Below are positions 1-10,735 of a stretch of 64,000 nucleotides of DNA, piece by piece. Numbering within the stretch: the stretch's first letter is position 1; every line of letters begins with the position of its first letter. The stretch covers positions 1 to 64,000 of the forward strand of contig MU832548.1 in the NCBI GenBank assembly GCA_029204225.1, read 5' to 3'. The notes beneath the pieces were generated by a model. That model was not told the DNA's origin. It did not search any database and saw nothing but the letters and a program-made list of their open reading frames with translations. The position numbers and the translations under genes were made by a program. Source of the stretch: Diphasiastrum complanatum. Taxonomy: Eukaryota > Streptophyta > Lycopodiopsida > Lycopodiales > Lycopodiaceae.

Positions 1-1
1 A

Positions 2-420
2 GGAAATAAAATTGATATGATTGACAGCTATTTTGAGTTTTTTCTTCCAGATTCAAATAGAAACTATAAATTAGGTCCCAAATTTTGTATAGAGCTTAAA
101 GATAAAACTTCAGAATTTACAGATGTGATTGTTGAAGTCGGCCAAAAATTTTTGCAACATTAGTATGGATTCCAACGAAGTCATTTTTTTGGTTAGTCCA
201 TTTTTCATGGGTGCAGTGAAGGCAAAAGAGGCCACTTTTGAAAGGGCTATATATTTCATCCATTGCAATCCTGTGGCCAAATTCTACATGATTCCATATG
301 AGAATAAGTAAGGTTTGCTATATGATATTGATGCCATTTATTTTGATGATTATACTCCTGTTAGAATTGATTCTGATTTTTATTTTGATTATTGCAATCG
401 GCATTAGAGACTGAATATTC
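2..420 (+). pseudogene. Decayed BTB/POZ-like domain fragment
   Basis: One frame (2-163) reads DSYFEFFLPDSN, then FTDVIVEVGQKFLQH and a stop. A second frame (about 165-311) continues with SPFFMGAVKAKE and AIYFIHCNPVAKFYM. Together these resemble the start of a BTB/POZ domain: a D-V/I-x-V-x-V-G-x-K-F strand, the S-P-Y/F-F helix and a hydrophobic stretch. The join needs a frameshift near 165-190, and stops follow, so it is not a working gene. BTB domains mediate dimerisation and cullin-3 binding in intact proteins, but nothing of a partner domain is seen here. The identification rests on a short motif match and is tentative. The piece could be a host pseudogene or a transposon-captured exon cut by the window edge. 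Confidence 0.33.
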
Positions 421-604
421 TTTCTGTGAAATAAATAAGGAGGAAGTATCAATTTTCTGTGTGTAAAAATAAACTGAGCTGAAAATACACAGAGAATTTG
501 ATTCTCTACTTCATGATGTCATTCGTGAAATACCGACAATGAAAACTTCTATTGGGGAGATAATTATTAAATCTCTCAAGCTATATATAATTTATCGTTG
601 ATAT

Positions 605-1112
605 GTGTTTTTTTTTGTATTTTTAATCTATTGTCATAGCATGAATAAATTATATATCATAACATTAATGATTTTCGTTCAATGTCTACAGTTTTTACAA
701 CAAAAAAATATTTTTAGTTGTGCATGGTTCATCCTGTACAATACAAAGCTCTTTTTTGAGTGGTACAATCGACAAATGGATGTCGATATTGACAAGGTAA
801 TATTTTATTTATTTGTTGTTCTTTTCATTCTAATTCTTATTTCTTTAGTTTGATTGTTAGTTATTTACTCATTCACTTGGTTTGTGATGACAGTCATACA
901 ATCCCAATGAAGTGTATAGATTGCGGCAAGAGTTGATCAAAACTTTTGTACAAAATGGCGTAAGTCTTGTGTTTGAGTTTGAGGGTGCTGTAAAGAATGT
1001 TGCTTCTGCCTTAACAGCCTTTCAGGTTGCTCAGGATGTAGATCTTATCATATTCGATCAAAGAGGCATAGAAGTCCTTCCTAATACAAAGGAAGGCGAA
1101 ATTACAGGATAG
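605..1112 (+). pseudogene. Possible PIN/XPG-like nuclease fragment with an intron
   Basis: An open frame at 605-796 ends with LFFEWYNRQMDVDIDK at a GT donor. A 97-bp AT-rich stretch (797-893) ends in GACAG, and the frame resumes at 894 as SYNPNEVYRLRQELIKTF, then GVSLVFEFEGAVKN, to a stop at 1112. The neighbouring frame near 718-750 reads FLVVHGSSCTIQ, which resembles the first acidic strand of a PIN-like (XPG/Asteroid) fold. A strand, helix, then G-hyphobic-x-LVF-x-F-x-G order is typical of that fold. The reading needs a frameshift near 750, so the piece is probably a pseudogene. No start codon in good context and no second half of the domain are visible. The family call is inference. Confidence 0.25.
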
Positions 1113-1529
1113 GAGATTGTTGTCTTAACAGCTTTTGATACTGATATAGAAAATAAAGATAAACTAACTGAATAGGATTTCAATTGTAAACGTGTATATA
1201 TTACCATTCATAAAAGGAGATACAATCTTACATGTAAACAACCCATTTTATGAGATTTTTATTGATATCAATATAGATTCTTATAATCAAGTTGTGTCCA
1301 TAGTACGATACTAGATTGCAATTTCTCTAGATTGATAAAAAACAAAATTCTTGTTTTAATCTTGAGTAATGATGATGGACATGTATTTTCTGATAGTAAA
1401 TCTCAGTGTTCTTCTATCAGTTGGATAGTTTCGCAAATATCTCTACATTTCATCTCGAGCTCATGTCTTTTACGTACCTACATAAATTTAACACAAAGTA
1501 TATTACATTTAGTATAAAGATTATACGAG

Positions 1530-2713
1530 CAATTTTTGAAGGAACTTATATATAAAGAATAAAGTGTTTATAGTTACTTACGAGGTTACCATTTGAAATG
1601 AATCTGAAGTTTGAAAGTATATCATCTTGTAGGAGCAACAGTTTCTGCATGATGTAATTTAGGCTCCAATCTTTTTCCACCTCAACACAAGTAAAAAATG
1701 CATCATTGTATATTATTTCAATATTTTTTTGCTAAGAACATCCACTGGCTTCCAAGTCTTGATCGAATGGCACCCATTTGCTTTTCTATTTGATAGCGAA
1801 AGCACATGGAAGACATTTTAATTCTGCATTCTATTTTTCCATCTGATAATAAACTTCATCCCAACCTTCATCTATAAGTTCAGATAATAAACTATTTGAT
1901 ACATTTTTGCATGCAAACACTGTTGGGATTTTGTGTACATTGACACTTGAAAAAAAATTCACAAATATATTTAAAGAAATAAACCAACTTAATCAGACTA
2001 TTTTTGAACCCGTGCTTATCTTTAATACACTTTTTATATCATTATATAGCTTGCAACGAAATGATTTGGATACTGTAGCATCTGGAACAACCCATTCATC
2101 ACCTTCAAAACTAGGTAATAGAATTGGGACTATTTTTTCAAAAAAAAAAATTATATCAGGTATGTACATTGATTTATAAAAAAAGATTCCACAATCAACA
2201 AGATCTTTTGCAGTTCTACCTCTATATTGTAATTGTCCAATATTAGTGTGTACCACATCTAACACACCTGCAAGAGATCCACTTGGCTCCCATTCATTTA
2301 TATTGGATGGATATAAATCTACAAGAGAAAAATGATCAGATTGGCAAGTTTAGTAATAGATGATAAGGAATGACAAAAAATCGAAGCATTATAATATATC
2401 AATACTCACAATTGTTTTTTTTGTGATTCTGACGGTTGAATCCTTGGACATTTATCTCAAAATACATATATACATGTTGGACTAAAATTTCAAAAATATA
2501 TTTTCCTCCTGATGATGTTTAAAAATCCAAAATTAAGATCGAAATGATAGTTTTGTCCTTTTGCTTTTTTGAAATGTTCCTTTTGATGATGGATGCATTA
2601 GAATCCAAGAGCTTTTTTGAGTATTTTTTTGGCACCCATAATCCATTGTCATCTTTCTCATTGAAGAGAAGCACAGAGTCGATTGAGGAGCACGGCTTTT
2701 TTGATGGCACCAT
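1530..2713 (-). pseudogene. Unrecognised decayed coding region
   Basis: On the minus strand several stretches read as protein-like. 2713-2519 contains GLWVPKKYSKKLLDSN. 2345-1993 contains INEWEPSGSLAGVLDVVH, RGRTAKDLVDCGIFFYKS and SFEGDEWVVPDA. About 1900-1760 contains LIDEGWDEVYYQMEK. Stops and frame changes separate them, so this is a decayed gene or captured fragment. I do not recognise the family. It lies opposite in orientation to the BTB-like and PIN-like fragments at 1-1112, so all three may be pieces of one degraded accessory segment. Confidence 0.25.
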
Positions 2714-4214
2714 TCGTTATGTGCAGGCCAAAATTTGAGACATTGAACTATGAATCTAAAAATATGTGTATGCAAAAATTTGAAACACTGAACTATTTGG
2801 CGCTATGAGTTAACTCTAGTTAACCTTGTAAACCATGATTTGACAATCCATTCACATTAATGCTACATCAATTTTCTTATTCCAACCATCTGTCAAATTA
2901 ATTTTCAATCTTTTTGGGCTCTTCAAGCAGTTATGAGATGTAAGGGCAGGCCTCAACATCCAATAGCATTTCCACATGCTGCCTGATGAAACATTTATAT
3001 ATTTAAAAAGTTTTTATTTTATTTATATCTGAGAAAAGCTATGTTATGTAGAAGCCTAATATCAAGGTTTCTATTGGTCCACATGGCTACGAAAATGAGA
3101 AAAAAAAAGAATAAGGCATCTTTATTAGAGGCCCTCGTTGGGCTCTAAGTTTCTCTAATGTGGAGTTAACTAGGATTATTTAGAAGTTTAGTAAGAGATC
3201 ACTAGTTGGGAGACCGCCATAGTGATGCTAAAGTACACTCCTTTCTAATTAGGATACTCTTCTAGTAGGGAGACCACCTTAGAAGAGGATTAAACTAGGA
3301 TATTCTTCTAGTAGGGAGATACCCTAGAAGAGGATTAATCAACCAATAGAACCATGATCTGAGTATCTTACCCGTACTTACCCTACACAACGACCTTTAG
3401 GATCATTTGTAACTCTAGTAGTTGGGGAAACTAAAACTACAACAGATACTCTCATCACCCAACCTACAGGATGACAAAGCCATGGGCATGATTTTTTCTG
3501 ATCTTAGTAATGTGCACCACTTGCCCCCATCTTTCAATGCTCAAGACAATGGATAATCCAAGAAGTTGTTGCATGATGAGAATTTCAAGTTGCAAACCAG
3601 TAAGAGAACAAGAGTCTCGTGTTGTATATCCACATACAAAGGCCTAATGGGTATGGAGAGCATATGTTTGGATCTATCGATGGCATGATTGTGGTTGGGA
3701 TGACAGGTGTTCGAACTGTATACTTGAAAAGCTACTCCGTCAAGTTGGGAGTGATTGTCCATCATCTTTTCCGTGGAAATGGATTGGCTACTTACTCAAC
3801 CAAGAAGCTAGAAACATCAACTACATTATCTACAACAATATCATCTATTAATTTAAGAGAGAGTAGAATAACAATAAACCTAAACTGAAAATAAATTAGC
3901 ACCTACAAGAACAAGACATATATCATGAATAAAAAGTTGTAGAAGGAGCCCACATTGCTAAAACTACCCCACAAAACTCCTCAAAGTCATTCTCTAGAAG
4001 ACTCACAAGTATTTGAAAAGGTGCGATGCAAATTAGTGTGACAACATGACTGAAGAAATCTAAAGAATAGAGATTCTATTTATGTAAAACTTTGAACTAC
4101 AAGGAGGTGTGTACTCCTTTACACATGAAATTTGTAGAGAATTTTCTCCCGCTTGCGGCACATGCTTTGTTTCTTGGTAGTGTGCATTGTTTCATGCGCA
4201 TTGTTAATATACTA
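2714..4214. other. No gene recognised; AT-rich DNA with local repeats
   Basis: No reading frame here has recognisable domain content. Short opposing open frames around 3541-3888 look like chance. The only clear structure is the local tandem repeat at 3181-3345. The far edge is set by the LTR that starts at 4215. Confidence 0.5.
3181..3345. repeat. Degenerate tandem repeat, about 50-bp period
   Basis: The phrase CTTCTAGTAGGGAGA followed by a few bases and CTAGAAGAGGATTAA (or TTAGAAGAGGATTAA) occurs twice at about 50-bp spacing. A weaker related copy (CTAGTTGGGAGACCGCC) lies just before. This is a small imperfect tandem array with no coding potential. Confidence 0.55.
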
Positions 4215-4849
4215 TGTGAAGAAAATTAGATCCAAAGACCTAATTATGCCCTTTGATCTTTGGCTTAGAGGAGAGCACATCTAGCATCATTACAACTGTA
4301 GAAATCATGCATCAACTACACATAGAAGATGAAATCTCAATAAGAACTTGTCAAAATCACTTATTGATGATAATTTACTATTCTTGTCCATACAATGGCC
4401 GTACTACAACAATACTCACACATGAGAACTTATACATATACGAAAAATAGCATTCTATACACAAAAAGAGATTGATGTAGAACCAAAAGAGATATCTTCC
4501 ATAAGAATGAATGAGAGAAGGAGAGAGATTATTTTCTCCAACACCTGTATGTCTATTTACAGCATCCTCCTGGATGCTCTTAGTAAAGCTTATTAGCTTA
4601 TGGAAGGTTCTAGATCTCTTCCAAACCCTAGATCTATCATGACTAGATTCAATGCATCTCTAGTATCCTATTAGAGTTGGTCCAAAATCGACCTTATCAA
4701 CTTGCCTAAGTTGAAAAAAATAGTAAATCCTATTCTCAGGCCTTATTAACTTTAGAAAGTCTATCTCTAAGTGCAAAATGCATATTGGCTTCAAAATTGC
4801 CAAATAAACTCAATATGAATAATCATAAACTAGTTGACAATTTCTCACA
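4215..4849 (-). repeat. Copia LTR, family B, diverged copy
   Basis: Read on the minus strand, this 635-bp block starts TGTGAGAAATTGTCAACTAG and ends TTTCTTCACA, the TG...CA form of an LTR. It is colinear with the family B LTR at 20891-21535, including the shared phrases GTGTAGAATG (here TGTATAGAATGC), TTTCTACA and CCAAAGAT near the 3' end. The purine-rich TGAAGAGAGAG just outside it on the internal side (minus strand) is a polypurine tract, so this is a 3' LTR. No matching 5' LTR is visible, because the internal region breaks off near 5415. Confidence 0.7.
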
Positions 4850-5415
4850 CTCTCTCTTCAACTAATTTTATCACACAACTTTGATCTAACTTTAGAATGA
4901 TCTTCATCCTAAGTATAGACCTTATTTCTATGGTTTTAATGTAACTTTCATAATTGATACAAAGAATAGCATCCACATTGGATGCTTATTTCTTACATCA
5001 ATTTTACATATTAAGATGTAACTAGAATATGAAAAAATGTAAATGCAATGATTCCTCCATGCTTCCAACTTTGAACTCTATAGAAAATAGCAGCAAACAA
5101 ACAATAAATGTGAGTAATCAACCAATGCTTGCATGTCTCCTCCATCTTTGGCCTTCCTTGATATGTCTCCACCATGAAAATCTAGGAATGAGCATCCATT
5201 GTCATCTTTCCACAAGATATCATCATTACTTGATGACTTGACCATGAATGAGTGACATAATGAGCCTCCCTTAGCTTCATTTCCATCAACAAAACTAGCC
5301 AAAAATTCTAGTACAACTCCAACATGAATATGATGCAAAACAATGTAACTAGTTTCACCATATCTTGACAATTTGCACACATTCACATGAAATTGCTCAA
5401 ACATGTTATGTGTTT
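4850..5415 (-). mobile_element. Copia 3' internal tail remnant
   Basis: This segment matches the last 750 bp of the internal region of E1 (about 54340-55114) and the shorter tail at 24202-24491. Shared protein-level words in the same frame include VNVCKLS versus VNVLKLS, IVLHHI versus IVLHPL, GGDMQALVD versus GGGMQTLVD, and VCCYF. A 126-codon open frame spans most of it (about 5458-5078). The nucleotide phrases around ACATCAATTTTACA and ATTTGATC are also shared. Everything 5' of the tail is missing. The tail ends at the polypurine tract next to the LTR at 4849. Confidence 0.65.
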
Positions 5416-5419
5416 GTAG

Positions 5420-5832
5420 CACCCACCCCTTGGTGGATAAAAGACGAGACAGTTCCAAAGACGACCACGACCCCTGACGCTGAAGACATTCCAGCTAGGG
5501 ACGTTAGGCTGGTTCTCCTCGATATAAATGGAGTGTTGTTAAACACTTACGGAACATATCCGAATGGCCCTTTTGTAAAATGCTTCAAGAGAAATGTAAT
5601 CCGAGTGCATGAACACTACTATTGTTTTTAGAGGCCCGAGGCTAATGTGTTTTTGCAAAAACTAGCCGAGGCGGGAGTGCAAATCATTATATGGAGCAGC
5701 ATGAGACATTCAAAGGTCATGAAAATACTGTGTACCTGCTTTTGTGAAGAAATGCAACAAAGAATTTTCAAAGGTAGCTCAACATTTAACATATTAACAC
5801 TTGTGATCACATTGTCATCTCGAGATTATTAA
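5420..5832 (+). pseudogene. FCP1/NIF-type phosphatase (HAD) domain fragment
   Basis: The frame at 5365-5631 contains RDVRLVLLDINGVLLNTYG, the HAD motif I form D-x-N-G-x-L found in plant FCP1-homology (NIF-like) proteins. After a stop at 5629-5631 the next frame reads RPEANVFLQKLAEAGVQI and IIWSSMRHSKVMKIL, matching the family's R-P-x4-FL and IWSS (motif II) region. The segment before the second piece, TTGTTTTTAG then AGG, looks like a 3' splice site, so the stop may lie in a very short intron or be a nonsense change. Motif III and the C-terminal half are missing. The second aspartate expected in the DxD motif is N here, as in many plant relatives, so activity is doubtful. The fragment abuts a copia tail, which suggests capture or chance insertion next to it. 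Confidence 0.6.
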
Positions 5833-6060
5833 AGCATATGAGCTCAATTAACTCACAACAATGTATTCAGCAATACCCAAGTTTCTAACTTAAGAAAACT
5901 TAAGACAAAGTTTCTTAAGTCTAAGTTCTAAATCTAAGTTTAAGTTATTTTCTTACTTTAAGCTTCTACTCATGGACTTACAAAATACATGTCATGGCAG
6001 AAGTTTATTGACAGATACTCATACTTGGACTTACAAAACACATGCCACGGAGTTTTATTT

Positions 6061-6843
6061 CTCTCTTTTTTATTTTTGTTCCGTGTTAGCACAATTGCTA
6101 ACAATCAGTCTTTGGGCACATATCCTTTGAAAGTTTGGATCTTGGGTCCATAGGGAGTCTATTGGCTTGCAATTTTCCATGCCATACCTGTAGAGTACAC
6201 TGGTTAGATACCTTAATGTGATACTTCTCTTTGCTCTGTCTTTTGTTATCTTGATTCCCAGAAGTAGTGCACAGGGCCTGAATAGGCATTTCGAATTCCT
6301 TCGACAAAAGAGTTTCGTCTCATGATGCAATTGATTCAAATTGCTGATGATCAGTGAGTCATCAACATATAGAGCTATTATGACATATCTTGAGCCTCTG
6401 TGTTTGAGATAAATATTAGAGTCACAACAGAGTTTGGGATGAACTCAAGTTGCAACAAGAATCGGTAATTCTATCAAACCAAGCTTTTGGAACTTGCTTT
6501 AGCCCATAAAGAGCTTTATGCAGCTTACATACTTTGTGTTCTTGGCCTTGAAGGACATAATTGATAGATATAAATGTCTTCTTGTATGTATCCATTCAGA
6601 AAGGCAGTCTGAACATCCATCTAGTGTACTTCCAGATCTTCAGTAGTTGTGAAGATGAATAAAGATCGAATTGACTGAAGTCTTACGACTGGATTGTATG
6701 TCTCAGTGTAGTCAATCCCATAGGTTTGTTCGTAACCTTTGACGACTAGACGAGCTTTCCATCTAGCTGTTGAGCCATCTGGATTGAGCTTCATCTTGAA
6801 GATCCACTTAGTGTCAATGAATAATGGCACACTATGATCATAT
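6061..6843 (-). pseudogene. Copia reverse transcriptase fragment (E6, 3' part)
   Basis: Minus-strand frames carry the start of RVT_2: TKWIFKMKLNPDGSTARWK, ARLVVKGYEQTYGIDYTETY and VVRLQSIRS at 6830-6621. Further along (6339-6070) comes LLGIKITKDRAKRS, then RYGMENCKPIDS, which is the region downstream of the YVDD motif. Stops and frameshifts break the frame, and the RNase H domain is gone. It belongs to the Tork-like family whose gag and protease lie at 7226-8600, but an LTR-like block separates the two parts. Confidence 0.75.
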
Positions 6844-7215
6844 TGTCGTAAAACGTGGGGATGACCGACAGCTGAAGCTCAAAGCTTTGAGCGTAGGCGT
6901 GTAGGAATGGAAATGCAACAGTTAGCAGTGGAAATATTCAAGAAGAATGATTCATACAGAATTGCACAAATGAACAATACAGTAGTGAGACAAAAATTGC
7001 ACTATGACTAATATCAATAGTGAGTACAATGGCTTGAAGTAATAATTTCAGCTTGCTAAGCGTGATAACATAGGCTATAGAAGAACTCTGATTGTGTTAA
7101 CACCACTTTTTATTAACTCATACATAGCTTGATTCAGGTAGTATATATTTACAAGTGTCTTCAAAAATATCTTACGAGCATTGAATGCTATTTATACCAG
7201 TCTTTGTATAGTACA
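6844..7215 (-). repeat. Copia LTR, family C, lying between IN and RT
   Basis: Read on the minus strand this block runs from TGTACTATACAAAG to TTTTACGACA, about 372 bp. It is a close but diverged match to 8703-9077, sharing TCTTACGAGCATTGAATGC and ACAAGTGTCTTCAAAAATAT (plus strand). No primer site follows its end: the next bases lead straight into reverse transcriptase sequence. The flanking 5-mers (CATAT and ACTTT on the plus strand) do not match, so it is not a simple insertion. It may be the 3' LTR of an internally deleted copy lying beside a second copy. Confidence 0.65.
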
Positions 7216-7225
7216 ACTTTCTCAT

Positions 7226-8600
7226 GGAGAAGTTGGCTTGCTGACAGAAGGCAGATCTTGTACTAGACCTTGAGAAGACATTTGCTGAATACTATTGAGA
7301 TTAAGATGGCCAAGTCTAAAATGCCATAGCATATCAGTTGATTCAGAAGTGACTATGTGAAGAGCTTGACTATTAGAAGAGTAGCAATGGATGAGTTCTA
7401 AAGATAGCTGCTTCTTCGTTCGTAGGCTAGAACCTTCCAGGATTTGTCAAGAATTGTGCAGCCTTCTGTATCGAATTCGACCATTCGTCCTTAATCAGTG
7501 ATTCCGCTAACTGAGAACAGATTCTTGGTCAGATTTGGAATGTGAAAAACGTTGGACAACAATTTGACTTCACCTCTTTTGAATTCAACTCTGACTGTTC
7601 CTTCACCTTCGATTAAATGTGATGAGTTGTCACCAAGTTGTACAAAACTCGAGAGTGGGTGAATGACTTTGAACCAATTGTGATGGTGAGCCATGTGTTG
7701 AGTTGCTCCGTAATCTAGATACATGAATCAATATCCTCTTGTTCTCCTACTTTGGTCATGAAAGTTGCTTCATCTTCTTCTTGTTGCTGATTTGAGTGAC
7801 TGGTTGTAGCACTATGTGCTTGTTGTTGGAACTGCTTCTTCTTTTCGTTGGTGTATTTCAAAGTTCAGCAGTCCTTGATTTTATGGCCAGTCCTCTTACA
7901 GTACCTGCAGAGGAGTTTCTGCACTGGTTGGAATGATGAAGAGCTTCAATTTGATACTAAACCGGAATTTGGTGCATGTTGTTGTTCTTGTCAGTATAAC
8001 CTGACTTTGTAGATCTCTTGGATCTAAACTTCTGATTTTTCGAATATAGAGCTTGAGGTGAGGTGCTCCTTGGTAGAAATTGCTATTACCCAATTTTCGT
8101 AAGCTTCAAGTAGACTCGATAATAGAGTCATGAGTGCATCGGAATATTCTATGACTGAGCCAGTTGTAGTCATCTACTCCATAAGATTTTTGAACATGTT
8201 GAGATGACCCAAAACACTTTCCGCATCAAACATCCTCAGGGTGAAGAATTTCTTAAGTAACATCCCTAATATCATAGAGAGTTGCTAGGATGTCCCAGTG
8301 CATCCTTAGCAGTTTGAGCAGCACGTATGTGGCTGATCTGAGTATCCTTGATGTTGAGGGTGATCATGGCAAATGCTTTGCCATCTCTCAATCTCCACTT
8401 GGTGATGCTAGCTACATCTCCCTCTGATTTGAGCTCTGGGCCATCAACGGTGTCCCACAGTTCTTTGGCTAGAAGTATAACCTTCATCTTGAATTTCCAG
8501 AGATGGTAGTTATCTCCATCGAGTTTGTCAATGAGAGATGAACTAGATGATGGATCCATTCTGGTTGAACGAGATCGTTGGTAGAAACAACGATTGTCAG
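7226..8600 (-). pseudogene. Copia gag-protease-integrase start (E6, 5' part)
   Basis: Gag begins at 8559 with MDPSSSSSLIDKLDGDNYH and LWKFKMKVILLAKELWD, a typical copia N-terminus. The frame breaks after about 8272. The protease region at 7724-7491 reads MYLDYGATQHMAHHHNWF and IPNLTKNLFSVSG; its catalytic DSG is DYG, which should abolish activity if read correctly. A decayed integrase zinc region follows at about 7340-7250 (LWHFRLGHLNLNSIQQMSSQ). The primer site (minus TGGTATCAGAGC) lies just outside gag beside the LTR at 8703. The element is inactive. Confidence 0.78.
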
Positions 8601-8702
8601 AATATTGTAGGCTACGTGTTTGTTAGAGAGACTTCTTGGTAGAAACAAGAATGATAATCCACAGTAGAAATGCAGATTACTGAAATGCCCGCTCTGATAC
8701 CA

Positions 8703-9077
8703 TGTCGTAAAACATGGGGATGATCGGCAGCGGAAGCTCGAAGCTTTGAGTGTAGGCGTGTAGGAACGGAAACGCAACAGTTAGCAGCAGAAATAATAAA
8801 AAAGAATGAATCATACAAAATTGCACAAATGAACAATACAATAGTGAGACAAAAATTGCACTCTGATTAATATCAACAGTGAGTACAATGGCTTGAAGTA
8901 ATAACTTCAGCTTGTTGAGCATGATAACGCTGGCTACATAAGAACTTTGATTGTGTTAAGATAGCACTTTTTATTAACTTATACATAGCTTGATTCAGCT
9001 ATTATATATTTACAAGTGTCTTCAAAAATATCTTACGAGCATTGAATGCTATTTACACCAGTCTTTGTATATGTACG
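8703..9077 (-). repeat. Copia 5' LTR, family C (E6) with primer site
   Basis: This repeats 6844-7215 with many substitutions. On the minus strand it ends TTTTACGACA and is followed at once by TGGTATCAGAGC, the primer-binding site complementary to the 3' end of plant initiator methionine tRNA. That fixes it as the 5' LTR of the minus-strand element. Its outer end, near GTACATATACAAAG, is slightly different from the other copy and no target duplication is evident. Confidence 0.75.
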
Positions 9078-10363
9078 TTGGTGACCGCCCTTGGGATATT
9101 TGGTTGTCCAAGCTGTTTTTAGGGTTGATGATAAGTTGGCGACGTCGGTCCGCCACTATTGAAAAACCCAAAAAACCTGAAGGTGCCCTTAGACTGAAAG
9201 TATGTAGATTCCAAAGGTGTAAAAAATCCTGAAGGTGCCTCTAGAGCGAAGGCAGTAAAAATGTGAAAAAGGCGAAGGTGGGCCTGAAATGGATTCTAAG
9301 ACATTCTGGCCATTGTGTCGCAAAAAGGCAAAAAAGACGAAGGTGTCCAAAAAATGATTAAGGCACAAAAATATCAAAGGTAAAAAATGCGAAGGTCCGA
9401 AACATGTAGTCGGCCTTCAGTTTTTAGAGTGCTCATTACTTGAATGATTTGTTAAGGCTGAGCATAAGAAATCTAACACTTACTAGCTAGCTATAGATTA
9501 AATAACTATCTCTATTCTTTGAATGACTTCACTCTCTCGGATATCTCTAATTCTAAGGAATTAGATAACGTAGACACAATGGAGTTCGCGTCGGAACTCT
9601 GATTCACTCTTGTAAGATCTCATCATATGTTCATCACAAGTTATTGTCTCGTGAGTTGCCGTTATGTATATATACATGGAACAGTTACAATGACTGTGTG
9701 GGCAACGAGCCTGAAGCAGCGCAGTTACTAAAAGTGTTAAAATGTACTGTGACGTGGTCTGCGTTTGGACAGGGCAGTGTGTGTGGATGACGTGGATCTC
9801 GAATTCGAAGACTTTGAGTTCGTAGGTGATCGAAGAGGATGTAGTCGAAGATCTCGAACTCGAAGAGTTCATCGTCGATCCCGCTTTTGCTCCAATTGAT
9901 TGATTGCACAGACATTCAATTTCAGTGAGTAAGACTACAAAGTTGTTGTAGAGAGAGTGTGTGTGTGTATATTTACATGCTCAGGACAAACTCGAATAAT
10001 TCATGTTCTGATGACTCGAAATCGAATGATGCTAATTCTAGTGAGTAGTGATGCTTAATTCCAACATAGCAGGCTAAGGTGAGGTGTTCACTAGGGTTGA
10101 GAAAAAAAACTTTGCCAAGGCATATGAATGAATGGCCATGCCCATTGCCTAAGCCTAGGGATTCTTCCCACGAAGCACCCGGCCTTGTGATTGATGTAAT
10201 CAGTGGGATGAACCTCTTCCAGACCGGGTGAGATTCAACGTTGCATGCTATCCTCTGCCTCATCGCGATCCTGTCACAATTTGGAATGTGAATCTGGTGG
10301 TAGAACCTCAGTGTTGCAATCATTATTGCCCAAATGGCCAGGCACTAAGGCCGACCCGAGGAG
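9078..10363. other. No gene; repeat-derived DNA rich in GAAGGT and TCGAA motifs
   Basis: From about 9170 to 9410 the sequence repeats short phrases such as AAAGGCGAAGGTG and CCTGAAGGTGCC. A similar style of sequence, on the other strand, lies at about 16340-16640 (CACCTTCGGCGCC, GGGCACCTTTGGC). From 9780 to 9870 there is a cluster of TCGAA/TCGAAG words. A TATA-like ATGTATATATACAT sits at about 9665. These look like fragments of LTR or non-coding retrotransposon DNA. No domain is encoded. Confidence 0.45.
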
Positions 10364-10735
10364 GCTAAGAGAGCGTGGAGCTAAGGGAGCTGGGAAGCTC
10401 GACCCAACGGATGGGATTAGAGCATCGCGGGTCCACGTGAAGTGGGCATTCCTCCCTGCCATTTCGTACTTGATATCAAGAACGGGCCGGGTTTTGCACA
10501 TGCAAGGAGGCCCTTTGAAAAACAAAAACTAAGGGGGCATGGAGCTAAGGGAGCTGGGAAGCTCGACCTGGCGAATGGGATGAGAGCGTCATGGGTCCAC
10601 GTGAAGTGGGCATTCCTCCCTGCCATCTCGTTCTTGATGTTAATACTTGATGTCAAGAACTTGGCGGGTTTTGCACATGCAAAGAGGCCCTTAGAAAAAC
10701 AAAAAACAAAGAGGCCCTTAGAAAAACAAAAAACT
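10364..10735 (+). repeat. Tandem duplication upstream of the HD-Zip gene
   Basis: About 165 bp from 10364 is repeated at 10531. Shared phrases include GGAGCTAAGGGAGCTGGGAA, GTCCACGTGAAGTGGGCATT and GGTTTTGCACATGCAA. The second unit carries an extra 16 to 17 bp (TTAATACTTGATG region). After it a 25-bp unit, AAGAGGCCCTTAGAAAAACA, is itself doubled. The array is GC-richer than the flanking transposon DNA and ends about 1.3 kb before the HD-Zip start codon, so it probably lies in the distal promoter. Confidence 0.85.
10434..10603 (+). promoter_or_regulatory. Duplicated G-box (CACGTG) pair
   Basis: CACGTG occurs at 10434-10439 and again at 10598-10603, 164 bp apart, each in the context GTCCACGTGAAGTGGGC. 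CACGTG is the core bound by plant bZIP (ABRE-type) and bHLH factors. Many HD-Zip I genes respond to abscisic acid or light, so a doubled G-box upstream of this gene is plausible regulation. That it acts on this gene is inference. Confidence 0.5.
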
